NCBI GenBank assembly: GCA_037127255.1
Contig: JBANSL010000013.1
Span: 82,342,188 to 82,406,187, forward strand
DNA length: 64,000 nucleotides
Origin: Persicaria tinctoria
Lineage: Eukaryota; Streptophyta; Magnoliopsida; Caryophyllales; Polygonaceae
Direction of reading: 5' to 3'
The stretch's first letter is position 1. Each line of letters starts with the position of its first letter. The notes under the pieces are model-generated. The model saw only the letters and a list, made by a program, of their open reading frames with translations, was not told the DNA's origin and did not search any database. Both the position numbers and the translations under genes were made by a program. Positions 47,084 to 59,582 of the stretch are shown here, one piece after another.

Positions 47084-50000
47084 CATATACTCAGCTTCAG
47101 TTGATGACAAGGCAACAACTGATTGTTGCTGAGATTTCCATGACACACAGTTGCCTGCCCACGTAAAGTAGTAGGCAGTAGTGGACTTGCGAGTATCTTT
47201 ATTGCTAGCATAATCAGAGTCAACATAGCCATATAAGTGATCAACGGATTCATGCAAGCCATATTGTAAACACAGATTTTTAGTACCAGCAATATAACGA
47301 AGCAAGTATTTCATAGCAGTCCAATGGTCAGAACCAGGATTGGACATGAAACGACTAAGCACAGATATGGCAAAAGCAAGGTCTGGGCGGGTGCATAACA
47401 TAGCATACATCACCGATCCTATAGCAGCATCGTAGGGGACCCTAGCCATTTCTTTTATATCTTTGGGTTTAGAGGGACAACTCTTTTTGGTAAGCTCTAG
47501 GTACCCTCCTAGGGGTATGGATGTCGGTTTAGAGGAAGTCATATGAAACCTATCTAGAACCTTAAGAACATAGTCATCTTGAGATAACCAAATTTTCTTA
47601 TTAGGTCGGTCTCTAATGATAGTAACACCAAGAATCTTCTTGGATTTCCCTAAATCTTTCATGTCAAAGTATTTCTTCAAGTCCTTTTTGACAGTGCTAA
47701 TAGGGATCATAGAATTGCAGACAAGCAAGATATCATCTACGTATAAAAGCACATATATCAAAGACTGTTTAGAAATATGCTTAAAGTAAAGACATGAATC
47801 ATAACTACTTCTTGTGAAACCTAATTTCTTAATCACAACATCAAATTTCAGGTTCCATTGCCTAGGGGACTGCTTGAGTCCATAGATGGAACGTTTAAGA
47901 TGGCAAACATGACCAGGAAACTTAGGGTTTACAAAACCCTTAGGTTGTCTCATATAGATGGTTTCATCCAGAGACCCGTGCAAGAATGCAGTTTTTACAT
48001 CCATTTTCTCAAGTTCCCAATCGAAGACAGCACACATCGCAAGCATTAATCTCATAGTTTTGTATTTAACTACAGGAGAGAAAATGTCATTATAGTCTAT
48101 GCCTTCTCTTTGGGAAAACCCTTTTGCTACAAGTCGGGCTTTAAACCTAGGGGGTTCACTAGGGCTTAGACCCTCTTTTAGCTTAAAGACCCATTTAGAG
48201 TCAATAAGCCGGGTTTTAGAGGGTCTTGGAACCAATGTCCATGTTTTATTTGTGTACATTGATTCCATCTCTTCTTTCATAGCAGTCAGCCAATCTTTAG
48301 CATAACTGTTTTTAATAGCGGATTCATAAGAGCTAGGAGTGGTAGGATGTCTAACATAATCAGCAGTCAATAAAGCATATTCCACAATATAAGAGGTGTA
48401 TTTCCTATTTGGTATGACAGTTCTAGGTTCTCTATCCCTAGTCAATTGATAATCATGCAGAGTAGGCAAAGCAGGTAAAGCATGCAAATGAGAAGGGGAT
48501 AAGGAGAAAACAGAGGACTCCTTTTGGGAGTCATTAGAACGGCCATTTACATCACCAGAAATAGGAGAAGAAGAAGGAGAAGTAAGAGGAGAAGAAGGAG
48601 AATAGACACCCTTGTTTTGCTCTTCCTCATAGTCAGTGTCTGGGGTTGCAGGTGCTCCTGTAGCAGTGCCTTCTTCTTTGTTGTTATCTTCTTCTTCTTT
48701 GTGTCCCCCGTGTAATGTGGAATTAGTTGCTTTCTTAGCAGATCTTGTCATCCTTCCAGTGTCGTGCTCTGAATCCTCATCCTCAGAGGAATCTTCATCA
48801 TCTGGAATCAACTCTTTAGTCTGCTCAATGGTACATGTCAGCTCAGGATATGTTGTTAGTTTAGATTTGAGAGGAAAGATTTCTTCATTAAATTTCACAC
48901 TTCTGGTGGTAATCACTTTGTATGGGCCAGGTTGCAAGAGTAGCACCCTGTAGCCCTTTACTCCATCAGGATAGCCAAGCAGCAAGCCTTTCAAAGCCCT
49001 TGGTTGGAGCTTACCCTCACTTACATGAGGATAAGCTGCACAACCAAATGGTTTCAAATAAGCTAGGCTAGGCTGTTTTCCTGTCCATTTGAACTGGGGA
49101 GTATCAAAGTTGATAACACTAGAAGGTGATCTATTTATAAGATATGCAGCAGTTAAAACAGCTTCACCCCATAAAGAATTCTTAAGCCCAGAACTAATCA
49201 ACATGCATCTAACTTTTTCTAATAAAGTTCTATTCATCCTTTCAGCTATACCATTTTGTTGTGAAGTGCCAGGAACAGTTAAGTGTCTTTTTATCCCAAG
49301 TGATTGACAATATTCATTGAATTCAGTGTTACAAAACTCTAAGCCATTATCAGTTTTGAAGCATTTAAGTTTGTGGTTAGACTGACTCTCTACCATTACC
49401 TTCCACCTTTTAAAGGCATCAAAGGCTTGATCCTTTGACTTTAGAAGACTTACCCAAACTTTGCTTGAATAGTGGTCTATGAAGCTAATAAAATACCTCA
49501 TACCTTCTGCAGTGGGGACTTGTGCAGGTCCCCATAGGTCAGAATGTACATATTCTAAGGGATTAGTAGCAACATAAGTAGAGACAGGAAATTTAAGTTT
49601 GACAGATTTGCCCAACACACAATGCTCACATAATTTAATGTCAACAGGTTTCTTAGGCAATATTCCAGATTTATGCAATTTGTTTAATCCTTTGTTGCCT
49701 ATGTGGCCAAGCCTGTTGTGCCAATTTTTTGTTTCAGAGAGAGTCATGAAATCAGTGCAAGCAGAAACATTGAACTCAGGCATAGAGGAAAGCACATGAT
49801 ACAATCTCTTCTTTCTAACAGCCTTAACAATAACTTTACCATTTCTAGAAACTGTTCTAATGCCATCAGTAGAATTAACATTGCAACCAATTTCCTCTAA
49901 TGCAGATTCAGACATAAGACTTCTCCTTAAACTTGGGACCCACTTAACATTAGTGAAAATTCTAACAATGCCATCATGCATAAGTAAAGGAACATCTCCT

Positions 50001-51121
50001 ACTCCTTTTATTTTCAGAGAAGTGTGATCACCTAGCATAACATCACCACACACAGATTCATTTAAGTTCTTAAAGAAATGCTTATTAGGTGTGGCATGCA
50101 CTGTACAACCTGAATCAAGTATCCATGCATCAGATGTATCAAGAGATGTCAATGCATAACACATAAACAATTCAGCAGAATAATCACCCATGTTCTCAAG
50201 CATAGAAGCAGACAATTCAGTGTTGTTCTTTTTAGCCAATTCCTCAGCTCTTTTCTTTTTCCTACACTCCTTGACCCAGTGACCAATGTTACCACAATAG
50301 TTACATTTGGAATTAGGGTCAGATTTCTCAGATTTCTCTTGTTTAGGCTTATCCTTTTTATTCTTCTTATTCTTGTTTTGCTTATTGCCCTTCTTGTCAT
50401 TGCCTTTAGTGAACAGAACCTCAGGTTTGTCAACTTTATCATTTTTCAGACCTTTAATCTTGAACACCTTCATGATTTCATTCTTTTCAATGATAGATTC
50501 AATCAACTTATCCTTAGTCAGTTCATCACGACTAAATTGAATGACATCTTTGAAGTTATCAAACTGTGTGGGCAGAGAATTAAGAAGTAAGATAGCCTGG
50601 TGAGAATCTTTTATGTCATCTTTCCATCTTTCCAATTCTTGAGCCATCTTTAAAAACTTATCAAGATTATCATCAAGAGTAAGAGCAGTATTCATCTTAT
50701 AGGTAACCAGACGACATAGCAGAGAAATCCTGGAGGGCAAGGATTTAGATAGAAAGAGCTCCTCCAGGGCATGCCAGAGGGAGTAAGCGGAAGAGTGTTT
50801 TACCACTTGTCGAGCAATGCCATCTGTGAGACGAAGCATTATCTCTGAGTGGGCTTTTATGTCCATCTCAAGCTCTTCAGCTGTGGACTGTGTAGTAGAG
50901 GATCCTCCTTCGACTTTCTTCAGTTTGTCATCAGTCTTTGGTGGATCCTTATCATTGATGTCAATTCCCTTGAGAAGGGAAGACATCTCAGAGGTTGTGG
51001 TTGCAGGCTTCAAGACCGCCTTCCAACAACCCTCCTTGATGAGAACGGCTCTCATCTTGACTTGCCACATGGCGAAGTCGATAACACCATCAAAGGGCTT
51101 GATCTTTAAAGCACTATCCAT
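47084..51121 (-). pseudogene. Copia gag-pol polyprotein, C-terminus cut by insertion
   Basis: One frame from the ATG at 51119-51121. Gag comes first with the zinc knuckle CNYCGNIGHWVKEC. The protease has LDSGCTVH. The integrase HHCC region has NRLGHIGNKG and CEHCVLGK, then the DDE core (HSDLWGPAQ, FKTDNGLEF, SQQNGIAERMN). The reverse transcriptase has KMDVKTAFLHG and the catalytic YVDDILL. RNase H starts with DSDYASNKDTRKS and breaks at STEAEYM, where the solo LTR enters. The domain order protease-integrase-RT is copia. Similarity looks Tork/Tnt1-like. Gag-pol is otherwise open, so the copy was young when it was hit. Confidence 0.94.
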
Positions 51122-51385
51122 GATGTTAGGTACCTGCAGTGTCCAAGAAACAGGTAAGTATCAAAGTTTATATAGCGGAAGCAAGGTAAAGTGCAGTAGT
51201 ATACAAGACACTTTATAAAACCCTAGACTCACAGGTCTTCGAACGGATCTAGACCAGTGGTACGTCAGACAGGAGAGGAATAGCCCAAGCCTGAGCTTTT
51301 TGAAGGACTACCCAATGTCCTGCCTCCAATCCCGCTCCCTGAAGTCCAAGAATGGCACAGGTAGGTAAGGAAAGGGACTCCTCGC

Positions 51386-51398
51386 TCTGATACCACTT
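51386..51398 (-). other. Primer-binding site of the copia element
   Basis: On the minus strand TGGTATCAGAGC immediately follows the right LTR with a short gap. It matches the 3' end complement of plant initiator tRNA-Met. Confidence 0.88.
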
Positions 51399-51818
51399 TG
51401 TAATTCCTAGTCGTCCTTAACCTTTCAGATTGAAGGTCAAAGGACGGGGTTGAGAAGCGAAAACACAACAGAAAAGTAAACAAGCGACCAACAAGCAGTT
51501 TTACGTGGTTCGACCGGAAGCGCGTTAGATCAACAAGGTGGGCTCGGTCCAGGTAAGTGAAGCAGGCCAGGGTAATGGGCTTTCAAAGCCCATTTACATA
51601 TAAGCATACATAGTCCCTATATATATAACATACACTTATATATACTTTGTACATATGTGAGCATAAGGTTAAAACTTACACTTCTAACATATGTTTAGCA
51701 TATAATAAGTATATATTATATTTACAAGTGTATAACATCTAAGTCTACCAATTAATCTAAATCTAAGACCATCCAATGTTCCTAGGTTTATATTCTATCG
51801 ATTAGAATAGACATTACA
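51399..51818 (-). repeat. Right (5') LTR of the copia element, 420 bp, internally deleted
   Basis: Same ends as the left LTR, with close identity over the shared parts. CGACCGG joins directly to AAGCGCG, where the left LTR has about 540 bp more. The joint shows a GG microhomology. Confidence 0.93.
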
Positions 51819-51823
51819 GTATT

Positions 51824-52706
51824 ATATTGTAAAAAATTTAATATTTTATATAGTTTTTAGTTCTTTAAACAAAATACATACAGTAAAAGTAAAAAGCCTT
51901 ATATTTATATTTCGGATGAAATATAGTTTTTATCATTATAAGATAACGTACATGAATATCAATTAAGTGACAAATAAAAGTGATCAGGGAGTATAAAATT
52001 GTATTTTTTTTAATATAGATAGATTCTTTCTTTTGTAGTGCATTATATTAAGAAAAGGAAAAAGGAAATGAAAAGGGGAATATATAATACTCCGTATATA
52101 TATACCTGGGATTGGAGTGTGTCGTCGAGTGGGACGAAGGAGTAGATGACATGGTGATGGGGTGCTTTTGAAAAAGTAGGGAGTGAGTAGTGTGACCTGT
52201 GACCAGACCCTGCTTTCATGTGTTGGTGTTTGATGAATTGATGAGAGTATGTGTATAATGGGTATTGTATTTGTTTGTATTCCAAAATACCGACTACATT
52301 GTAACTATAATATATGGGTATTGTATCTTATCTTCTTAGTATATAGTAAGCTTTTTTGGTCATTTATTCCTCGTTAAAAGTAAACCCGTGTGTAGCACGG
52401 AAACGTCCACCAATTTTGTTTGTATTCCAAAATACCGACTACATTATAACTATAATTAATACCCCGTACAGTATAACAATCTAAATGAAATCCAAACAAG
52501 ACCTTCTTGCCGATTCGATTTTAGGCGTCCTTATCTGTAAGGATGCACTTAATTAATGGTTCAATAGACCCCGACTTCACCTAAATCACTGCCTTGTAAA
52601 AATAACAATCTAATTTGTTTGAGAACCTTGTTTGAGAAATATTGCCTACCTATAAATAATAATAAAAAAAAGGAGGGAATCTAATTAAGACTCTTAACAA
52701 GGGTAT
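51824..52706. other. AT-rich intergenic DNA
   Basis: No gene seen. Near 52387 ACCCGTGTGTAGCACGG resembles the hairpin of a Helitron 3' end, but no CTRR end follows. Confidence 0.4.
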
Positions 52707-52715
52707 TTTTTCAAC

Positions 52716-52876
52716 GTTCCGGCTATATACACCGCAAATTCTGCACGTCCTTAAGGACGTGCATGATTAAAAGGCTTGCACGTCCTTAAGGACGTGCAAT
52801 ATTAGACACAAGGCATGCACGTCCTTAAGGACGTGCAATATTAACCTTGTGATTTGCGGTGTATATAACAACACCC
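52716..52876 (-). mobile_element. Palindromic MITE, 161 bp (copy 2)
   Basis: An inverted near-copy (about 94% by eye) of 23811-23971 with the same length. Ends are GTTCCGGCTATATACACC and GGTGTATATAACAACACCC. The flanks TTTTTCAAC / TTTTTCAAA match at 8 of 9. All three GCACGTCCTTAAGGACGTGC palindromes are perfect here. Confidence 0.9.
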
Positions 52877-52885
52877 TTTTTCAAA

Positions 52886-53569
52886 TAAAAAATCGTTAAT
52901 ATAATTATTTATTACTCCGTATGGTTTATTTGAGTGTTATTGCTCTATAATATTTTATTATATTTTTTTAAAGAATTGTGCAATCAAATATTTGAATATA
53001 TAAGGTAAATTGTACTCGCACATCTAAGGTAAACTAGTTTAGCACTCGTACATTTTGCTTTTTTTTTTATATTCATATAATCTTAACATGTATAAAAAAA
53101 TGTTTGTAATTAAACCTTAAAACATAATAACTTATTATTTTTGATGAATATTTTGATAAATATTAGAATTATAGTGAATATTTAACAAATTTGCAACTAT
53201 ATAATAGATTGATAAAATTACCAAAAATTCAAATAGAAGATTGATTTTTGGTAGGGTCATAAGATAAATTTTGGATATAATATCTGCATTGATATACTTT
53301 TTATCAAATATTTTAATTGAAAGATTGATTTTAGATGGGACCATGTTTCCATATATTAATTGATTTTTTAGTTAATCAAAATATTATAATATGTTTTTTT
53401 TTTAAATTTTCTTTTGGCTTAAACTTTGCATATACTGAAATAATTTTGTAGATTAAATTTAAATTTATATTTAATTTTAGATTTTAGATAATATTATTTA
53501 ATTAATGCAACCATATAATAGATTGATAATTATTATATGGACTTAAAATATCAATAAAAAAGCAGAAAT

Positions 53570-53603
<34 letters not shown>

Positions 53604-54708
53604 TTTCAATTTTTTTTCATTTAAATAAATTTGATATTACTTGTTATATCATTTTTTTCTAACCTAGGCTCATATAGCAAATTAAGACACTATATTTGAA
53701 ATTTTTGTTATTTTAATTGATTATCTTTATTTGTAAATTACATTGAGGAAAAACTCTATTATAATTTGATTGGTTAAAAATTTATCATTAAAGTGTTTTG
53801 AGTTAAACCTGTTGATTTGAAAATATGTAATATCTTAAGAAATAATTATATACTAGTATTAATCATCAAATGGATTTAATTATTTTAAATCACTAATATA
53901 AATTAAGGAAAAAATGGAAAGGAAAAAAAATATTGGTTGAAAATGAGAAAATTAAGGTGAAAATGGCGCGTAAAAAAATGTGCTCTTAGATAAAGAACAA
54001 GGCATGGAATGGTGTTGAAAAATAGGGGAAAAAACGGGTGACGGATGAAGTGAGTGATAGATTAGGTATGGATGATGATTTTTCACCCACAAGCCGCTCC
54101 AATAGCCCGTCTCATAACCGTTCTATTAATCCGCACCAATAATCACCCAATAAGTATATAATAATCCAATTAAACATACGGTTTTACCCTAGCTTCTACC
54201 CCTTCAAAATTTCATAAATTTGTTTCTCTTGTACCTTGCATTTATTTTATGTTTGAAAAGTGGTTTAAATTTGATTTTATATTGTAAGTAGAGTCCATAG
54301 TTAATTTGAAAATTAGATTCAATAGTGAATTCAAAAATGCTTCAATATTGTGATCTTATTGAAGATATTCCCGCTGTTTTTTTTTATTTCTACATATTGT
54401 TGAATTAGAACTCGAAATGTTTTTATTTGATAAGTGGTGTAATTTTCACGTAATGTTGAACTCAAACTTGATAGGTTAATATGTGTTCTAATACAAATAT
54501 TTTATTTCATATTTGAAAATTAAAATGTTTGGTTTGTCTCTTACTTCGTATAATTGGATATATTCAAAAATCACACGCATCACCCGCTCACCAATTGAAT
54601 GTGGATGAAGGGTTTGGAGCGGGACAAGTGAAAGTTTATATCCACAGAACGGGCGTTAAAATGATGATTTTCAGCCATAATCTGTCCCATTTCCACCGAG
54701 AAAAAGCC
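52886..54708. other. AT-rich intergenic DNA with (TA)n
   Basis: No gene was seen. A (TA)n run of about 30 bp lies near 53571-53600. 53930-54700 has GC-richer pieces that may be worn transposon sequence. Confidence 0.45.
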
Positions 54709-54717
54709 TCCAAAAAC

Positions 54718-54877
54718 GGGTTCGCTACATACACTCCAAATCATGCACGTCATTTTCAACGTGCATGGTTAAAAGGAGTTAATTTTTTTTTTAAAACGAT
54801 AATTATTTAGAAGGCTTGCACGTCGTTTTGAACGTGCATTTTTTATATTGGATTTGCGGTGTATATACCAATACTCC
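54718..54877. mobile_element. Palindromic MITE, 160 bp (diverged copy 3)
   Basis: Flanked by a perfect 9-bp duplication TCCAAAAAC (54709-54717, 54878-54886; the match extends to CCTCCAAAAAC). Ends are GGGTTCGCTACATACACTCC and GGATTTGCGGTGTATATACC. Two palindrome positions remain, as GCACGTCATTTTCAACGTGC and GCACGTCGTTTTGAACGTGC: the arms stay paired while the centre has changed. Confidence 0.85.
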
Positions 54878-55419
54878 TCCAAAAACCTGAGTTTATGTAA
54901 AATGGTGGGGAGATGCTGTAATTAATACACCGTACTTTATTTGTTAGGTCATAAATGGAAAACCAAACGGGCCTTGGAAAATGGTTTACCCCCATCTCTC
55001 CCTGTGAGGCTGTGTCGCTGTGTGAGTTGGGTGTTCCGTGTCTGTATAGTGTATACCACCTCCTCCTCCCAGCTCAGCACTCAGCAGCTTCTGGGTTAGG
55101 TAAAAGGTGAAACTTAAAAAGTCAGTCTTGGATACATCTTCCTTCCCGATTGGTCTGAATTGAACACCACCACTTACCCTCAATTCAAGTGATTGGATCA
55201 TCCACCCACATAAACAACAACAATCAATTATCAATGGAGACGGGCGGTGTTCTCTTAGTTTACTCAACGCTGAGATTCCAGATTTCAGGAGGAGGAAGAA
55301 GGAGAAAACCACCCCACCCAATTCATTTTGGGGGTTTTTAGAGAGAGAGCATGAAATTAACACAGGCCACAGTACTCACTCCATTTAATTAGAAATTAGA
55401 ATGGTCAAAAGTAACTCCT

Positions 55420-58400
55420 CTCTCTCTCTCTGACGCTCTCTCTATGTCTGTCTGTGTAGTATGTACTATCTCTCTGCAGTGCAGCTCTCTGATCTTATCT
55501 TTCCAGAAGGCACAAACACAAACACCAGGTAATCAAATCTCTTTTTCTCCCATTGTTTGGTGTTTGGTGTTTGGTGTGTGTTTAAAAATATATACCCCTT
55601 TAGATTTGGTGGAGATCTTCTTCTTCAGGAGGGTCGCTTTCCTCTCCCTGACTCTCATGATGAAAGGGACTCCTCATCTCATTTCCCACCTCTTAATTTT
55701 CCACCACTTTCTTCCATTTTGGAATCATACAACTACTCCAATTATCAACTCTAAATTGGGTCTATCTTACACTTGCAGTCTCATGAAATTTTATTTGCAG
55801 CTCCAACTAGCTCCAACCCCAACCCCAATGTTGGGTAGTGATTTCTTCACCATATGTTTATGTTTATGATTGTAATTTCTGGCATCTTACACCAAACCAA
55901 ACCCACCCACCTACTTTTTCTTTGTTGCGCATGAATACAATTTGCCCAAACATAATGATTTTTGGATGGCTGTCCTGGAGTGGAACCAATTGCTTCTTGG
56001 AACTTGGATTGCTACAGTTTGCAGATATGCTTCTTTTTTCCTCCATGTATACAGTATACTCCCTTATTTATTACTCCTATTCTAGTTGTGCAGTATATAA
56101 AAAGCTTGTATTTATATGAATATATGGAGTAGTCATCTGTCTATCCATCTGATGATGAATCTTTACCATTTTGTTTGAAAACAAGAAAATTGAGTAATGG
56201 ACCAAAATACCAAAGGCTGGTAGTGGAGGAGGTGGGGTTTGCCAGTATATAAAATAATTATTTCTTTTTGTAAGGTGTGGGGTTTCATGTTTTCTTTTAT
56301 TTAATGTTACTTCTTGCTTTGCCTTTTCCTGGTGCAGCGTCAGATCATATCAACAGTCATTCACTTCTTCTTTACTGTGCAGCTCAGAAATTATTTTTTA
56401 GTATTTTTTTTTTAAAACATCTTTCATCTGATACCCTTCTTTAAAATACCAAGCCAACTTGCAGTCTGCACACTACAAATCCCAGCTTTGAGGTTTGAAC
56501 TTTCAAGGAAGAAAACTCTCTCTTCCAGTCACTCTCATCTTCCAAATTGATTCCATGCTTACACCATCTGCTTGATTTGATCTGACCCTGGCTTGCTTTG
56601 GACTTCTTTAATGTTATTTCACCACTTTGAATCCCTCTTTGTGTTCAACTCTTTTTCATTGCTACTAGTGAATCACTGACTCACTATATAGGGGGGTATT
56701 GTTATTTTTCTTAAATAAGTTAGGGTTAGGGTTTTGCCTTCTCATCAGTGTTGAAGAAGTGTTGTTGGATGAATTGCTTCCCAAATCTTAGGTATCCTTT
56801 CCATCTTATAGCTAGGTTTGCTCCTCACTTAATTGTATTAGTAATTTCTGTATCTTGGATTCTTAGTTCATCTTTTATGCATGAGTACCAAAATTTGAAA
56901 TGAATTCCATTTTTCCATGTTTTGGCTTCAGATTGGATGCTTTCAAAGATTAAGTCTTGACTTCATCATGCTATGATCTTAGCTTTTAGCTGTATCCATC
57001 TCCTTTGTTTCAATATTCTGCTGATTTCTATTTCCTAACATGGTTGAATTTGCATATATATGAAACATTTCCAAAAGAAATTCTTGCACTATCTTGTAAA
57101 CTGAGCAGCCATGGTTACTGCAATGAAATCTAAAGTAAGTTAACTATCACTTGGGATCTCTAATAATTAGCATCAGTTGATCACATACTGATTCTTTGTT
57201 TGCATTGAGGTACATATACTGAAGAGATACATTGCATGCTTAAGCTGTGTCCACTCCTATTATCAACCAGTTAAACATTTTATAGGTGGGTTGCGTTGAT
57301 TTAGGCATTTGAAACCTTGTTATCATACTGATTCTTTGTTTTCAAGCCTTTTGCATGTGGAATGAGATTTGGTATCCATTGTTAGCATGCATTACTTTGC
57401 CAAATGTATATGTATCGCATGATGGGTTGGAGAAATTAGTTGTGTAAGGGAGCTCTCTTCAGCCCACTCATAGATGGGAGATGGGAATTGAATTATCTGC
57501 CGACTCATTCATTCAAGCACCCCAGTAGAAATCCAAGGAACTTACACAACTCTTGCTACTACTGTGACTGCATGAATGATGCGGGAGATGATTTCTTCTC
57601 TCTTCCTCTTTGCTTGGACTGAAGGGAGCTCCCTTTCACCCTTTCCTTTTGCGTGTGTTGTTCACTGTCAACAAATTAAACATGTGTGATATTTGTTTGT
57701 GGCATGATTTCACCAACAGGAAATTGCAGGTATGGAGACATCTTCTTGTTGAGGTGTTTGGCCATATTTACTAGTATTCTCTGATCAAATGAACCATTTG
57801 AAATCGAGTTTCTTATATGTGAATTGGTAGCCTGGTAAGAGGTCTACTTACCATGCAATGAGTTCTTCAACCTGTAGATGTGAATGCAGCATGTTACTCT
57901 TACAGCCGTGATCATTCAATATTATAAATTAATTAATGACAGCTCCATCTCCTCCTTTCTCTCAAGAGAATCTGATGAATTCTTTTTAAGTTAGTTTGAT
58001 TAAAGCCTTTGCTTTTTAAGTGCATATTTAAAGATTCTTTTAGGTGCGCAAAGTACAGATTCGATCTGTGTGCAGATGCTATTTTAAATAAGGCTCCAAA
58101 GCCTCAGTTCGTCTCGCTCTTTAATGGAGCAAGTACAACCAGGTAAATTTTCTTTTCATTTGAAATTGTGCTTAGTAGTTGTCTGCTACTGTATTATTTT
58201 ATCAGCTTATGGTATAATCATGCTCGTTGTAGCTCTACGCTTTTTCCCAACACTAATTTTCAATACCAATAATTCTACATTGCTCCCGGCAATTCAAAGT
58301 GCGCTGCTGGAGTTTGCTTTCATGCCTGCCTGCTTTGCTAATATATTGTTATGTCTTCGTCCTGTACTTCCTCTGCTGTCGACGTATCTGTGTGCTCTTC

Positions 58401-59400
58401 TTCTACTAAACCCTAGTTTGCTAGTAATGGCAAAGCAAAGGTCATCAGCCAAATAGCCTCTTTGGAAGAAGAAAAACTTTCAGCATTTAATGGAACTCCA
58501 AGTTGAATGTCACTGTTTTTTTACAATTTTCAATTTTCTGCCCTGAGGAAACTAACATGGTATGTGTCTGAGTTTACAAGTGGTCCTGCACTTGTTTCTG
58601 TGACACAATCTGATGTGGGTGGGAATGATAATAATAGTAAATGTGAATGGTGGTCCAATGTGCTCTAAAACAAATAATTGATTTTTGTAATTTCGTACAA
58701 TTCATACTGCCTTTTTCTTTTTCTTTTTAATAAAAAAATAAATAAATTAGGGGGAAGATTTGCTGTTGCCCTAAGTTTTGTGTGAGTTGATAACCCTATT
58801 AACCATTTTAAATCTTAAGCTTTGTTCAGCAAACAGTAACAGTGTAGTTTAAACAGATATGTGCTTGTGTTTGCCTGAAATTTTAATTTCAAAAGGTTGA
58901 TGTTACAAATTAAGACGCACTATGTGTGTATTGTCATACACACACACACACAATAACACAACACATGTACTCTTTTGTAATGCAAACTTCATTCTTGGTA
59001 GGATGGTGTATGGAGTTTAAGCTGATCTGCTGATGGGTGGGAAGTTGAGCATGCGATTTTCTTAATCAGTGGGGCAGATAGCAGATCTTATCTCCAACCT
59101 GAACCTGAGGACGGCGATGATATAACAGAACTCATCTAACATGGTTGTGTAGAATCAACATTTCTGGCTATGAACCAGGTTTCATGTATGGTGCGAAAGT
59201 GTGCAGGTCTGATTCCTGAATCGGCTTCAATCCGACCCACACAGGAATCAAGAATTTTGAGCCGATTGAAGCTTATAATCCAAGTTGAAGCCCTAACTCA
59301 ATCTTGGGATGTTGGCCGAACCCAAAATTGTACACTCGAGTATATTAAAAGAAAATTGTACAGTATGGGCCATAATCTCTAGTTCATGTGGATTGAATCT
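55420..59400 (+). ncRNA. Probable MIR319 primary transcript region
   Basis: Only the hairpin at 57441-57641 is strongly supported. The surrounding DNA has mRNA-like signals without a conserved reading frame. It includes a CT-rich leader (55418-55450), a donor ACCAG/GTAATC near 55528, a TATA-like CTATATAGG near 56685 with a leader after it, an exon-like piece ending AATCTTAG/GTATCC near 56790, and a piece ending TCTAAA/GTAAGT near 57133. This fits a spliced non-coding pri-miRNA. The exact start, introns and end are not determined. Confidence 0.5.
57441..57641 (+). ncRNA. MIR319: MIR319 precursor hairpin
   Basis: The mature 21-nt sequence lies at 57614-57634, starting TTGGACTGAAGG and ending AGCTCCCT. 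It is identical to the Arabidopsis miR319a/b mature sequence as I know it. The 5' arm GGGAGCTCTCTTCAGCCCAC (57448-57467) pairs with it, and pairing continues beyond the duplex on both sides. The foldback is about 190 nt with the miRNA on the 3' arm, the usual MIR319 layout. miR319 directs cleavage of CIN-type TCP transcription-factor mRNAs and so controls leaf growth and shape. Confidence 0.96.
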
Positions 59401-59582
59401 GGCAGGAATGTGCAATTCTTAATCAAATCTGTAGATGTTCGAACGAAAATTCACTATGGATATATCATATATGTATATTGCTACCTACCTTCTTTTTACT
59501 TTATTACTGTATTATTGAATTGAAAATAAATGCAGCATTTTTAAATCAATTACGGAGTATATACTAGTAAGTTAGAAGTTTA

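Larger units (their letters stand above)
44683..51818 (-). mobile_element. Ty1/copia retrotransposon with internal solo-LTR insertion
   Basis: Both ends are TGTAATTCC...GACATTACA, with 5-bp duplication GTATT (44678-44682, 51819-51823). The primer site next to the right LTR reads TGGTATCAGAGC on the minus strand, complementary to initiator Met tRNA, so the element runs on the minus strand. Its gag-pol frame is nearly intact for about 1346 residues. It is then cut by a solo LTR at 46069-47083 and followed by a frameshift. Confidence 0.95.

Noticed and set aside
52380..52400. Helitron 3' end (ACCCGTGTGTAGCACGG)
   Set aside because: A hairpin is present but no CTRR terminus follows and no TC start was found.
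57440..57622. 60-residue open frame on the plus strand
   Set aside because: It runs through the miR319 hairpin arms and loop, so its openness is incidental to the RNA fold.
58124..58456. 110-residue hydrophobic open frame downstream of MIR319
   Set aside because: A splice donor (CAG/GTAAAT) follows the first few codons, there is no family motif, and the composition is that of AT-rich non-coding DNA.
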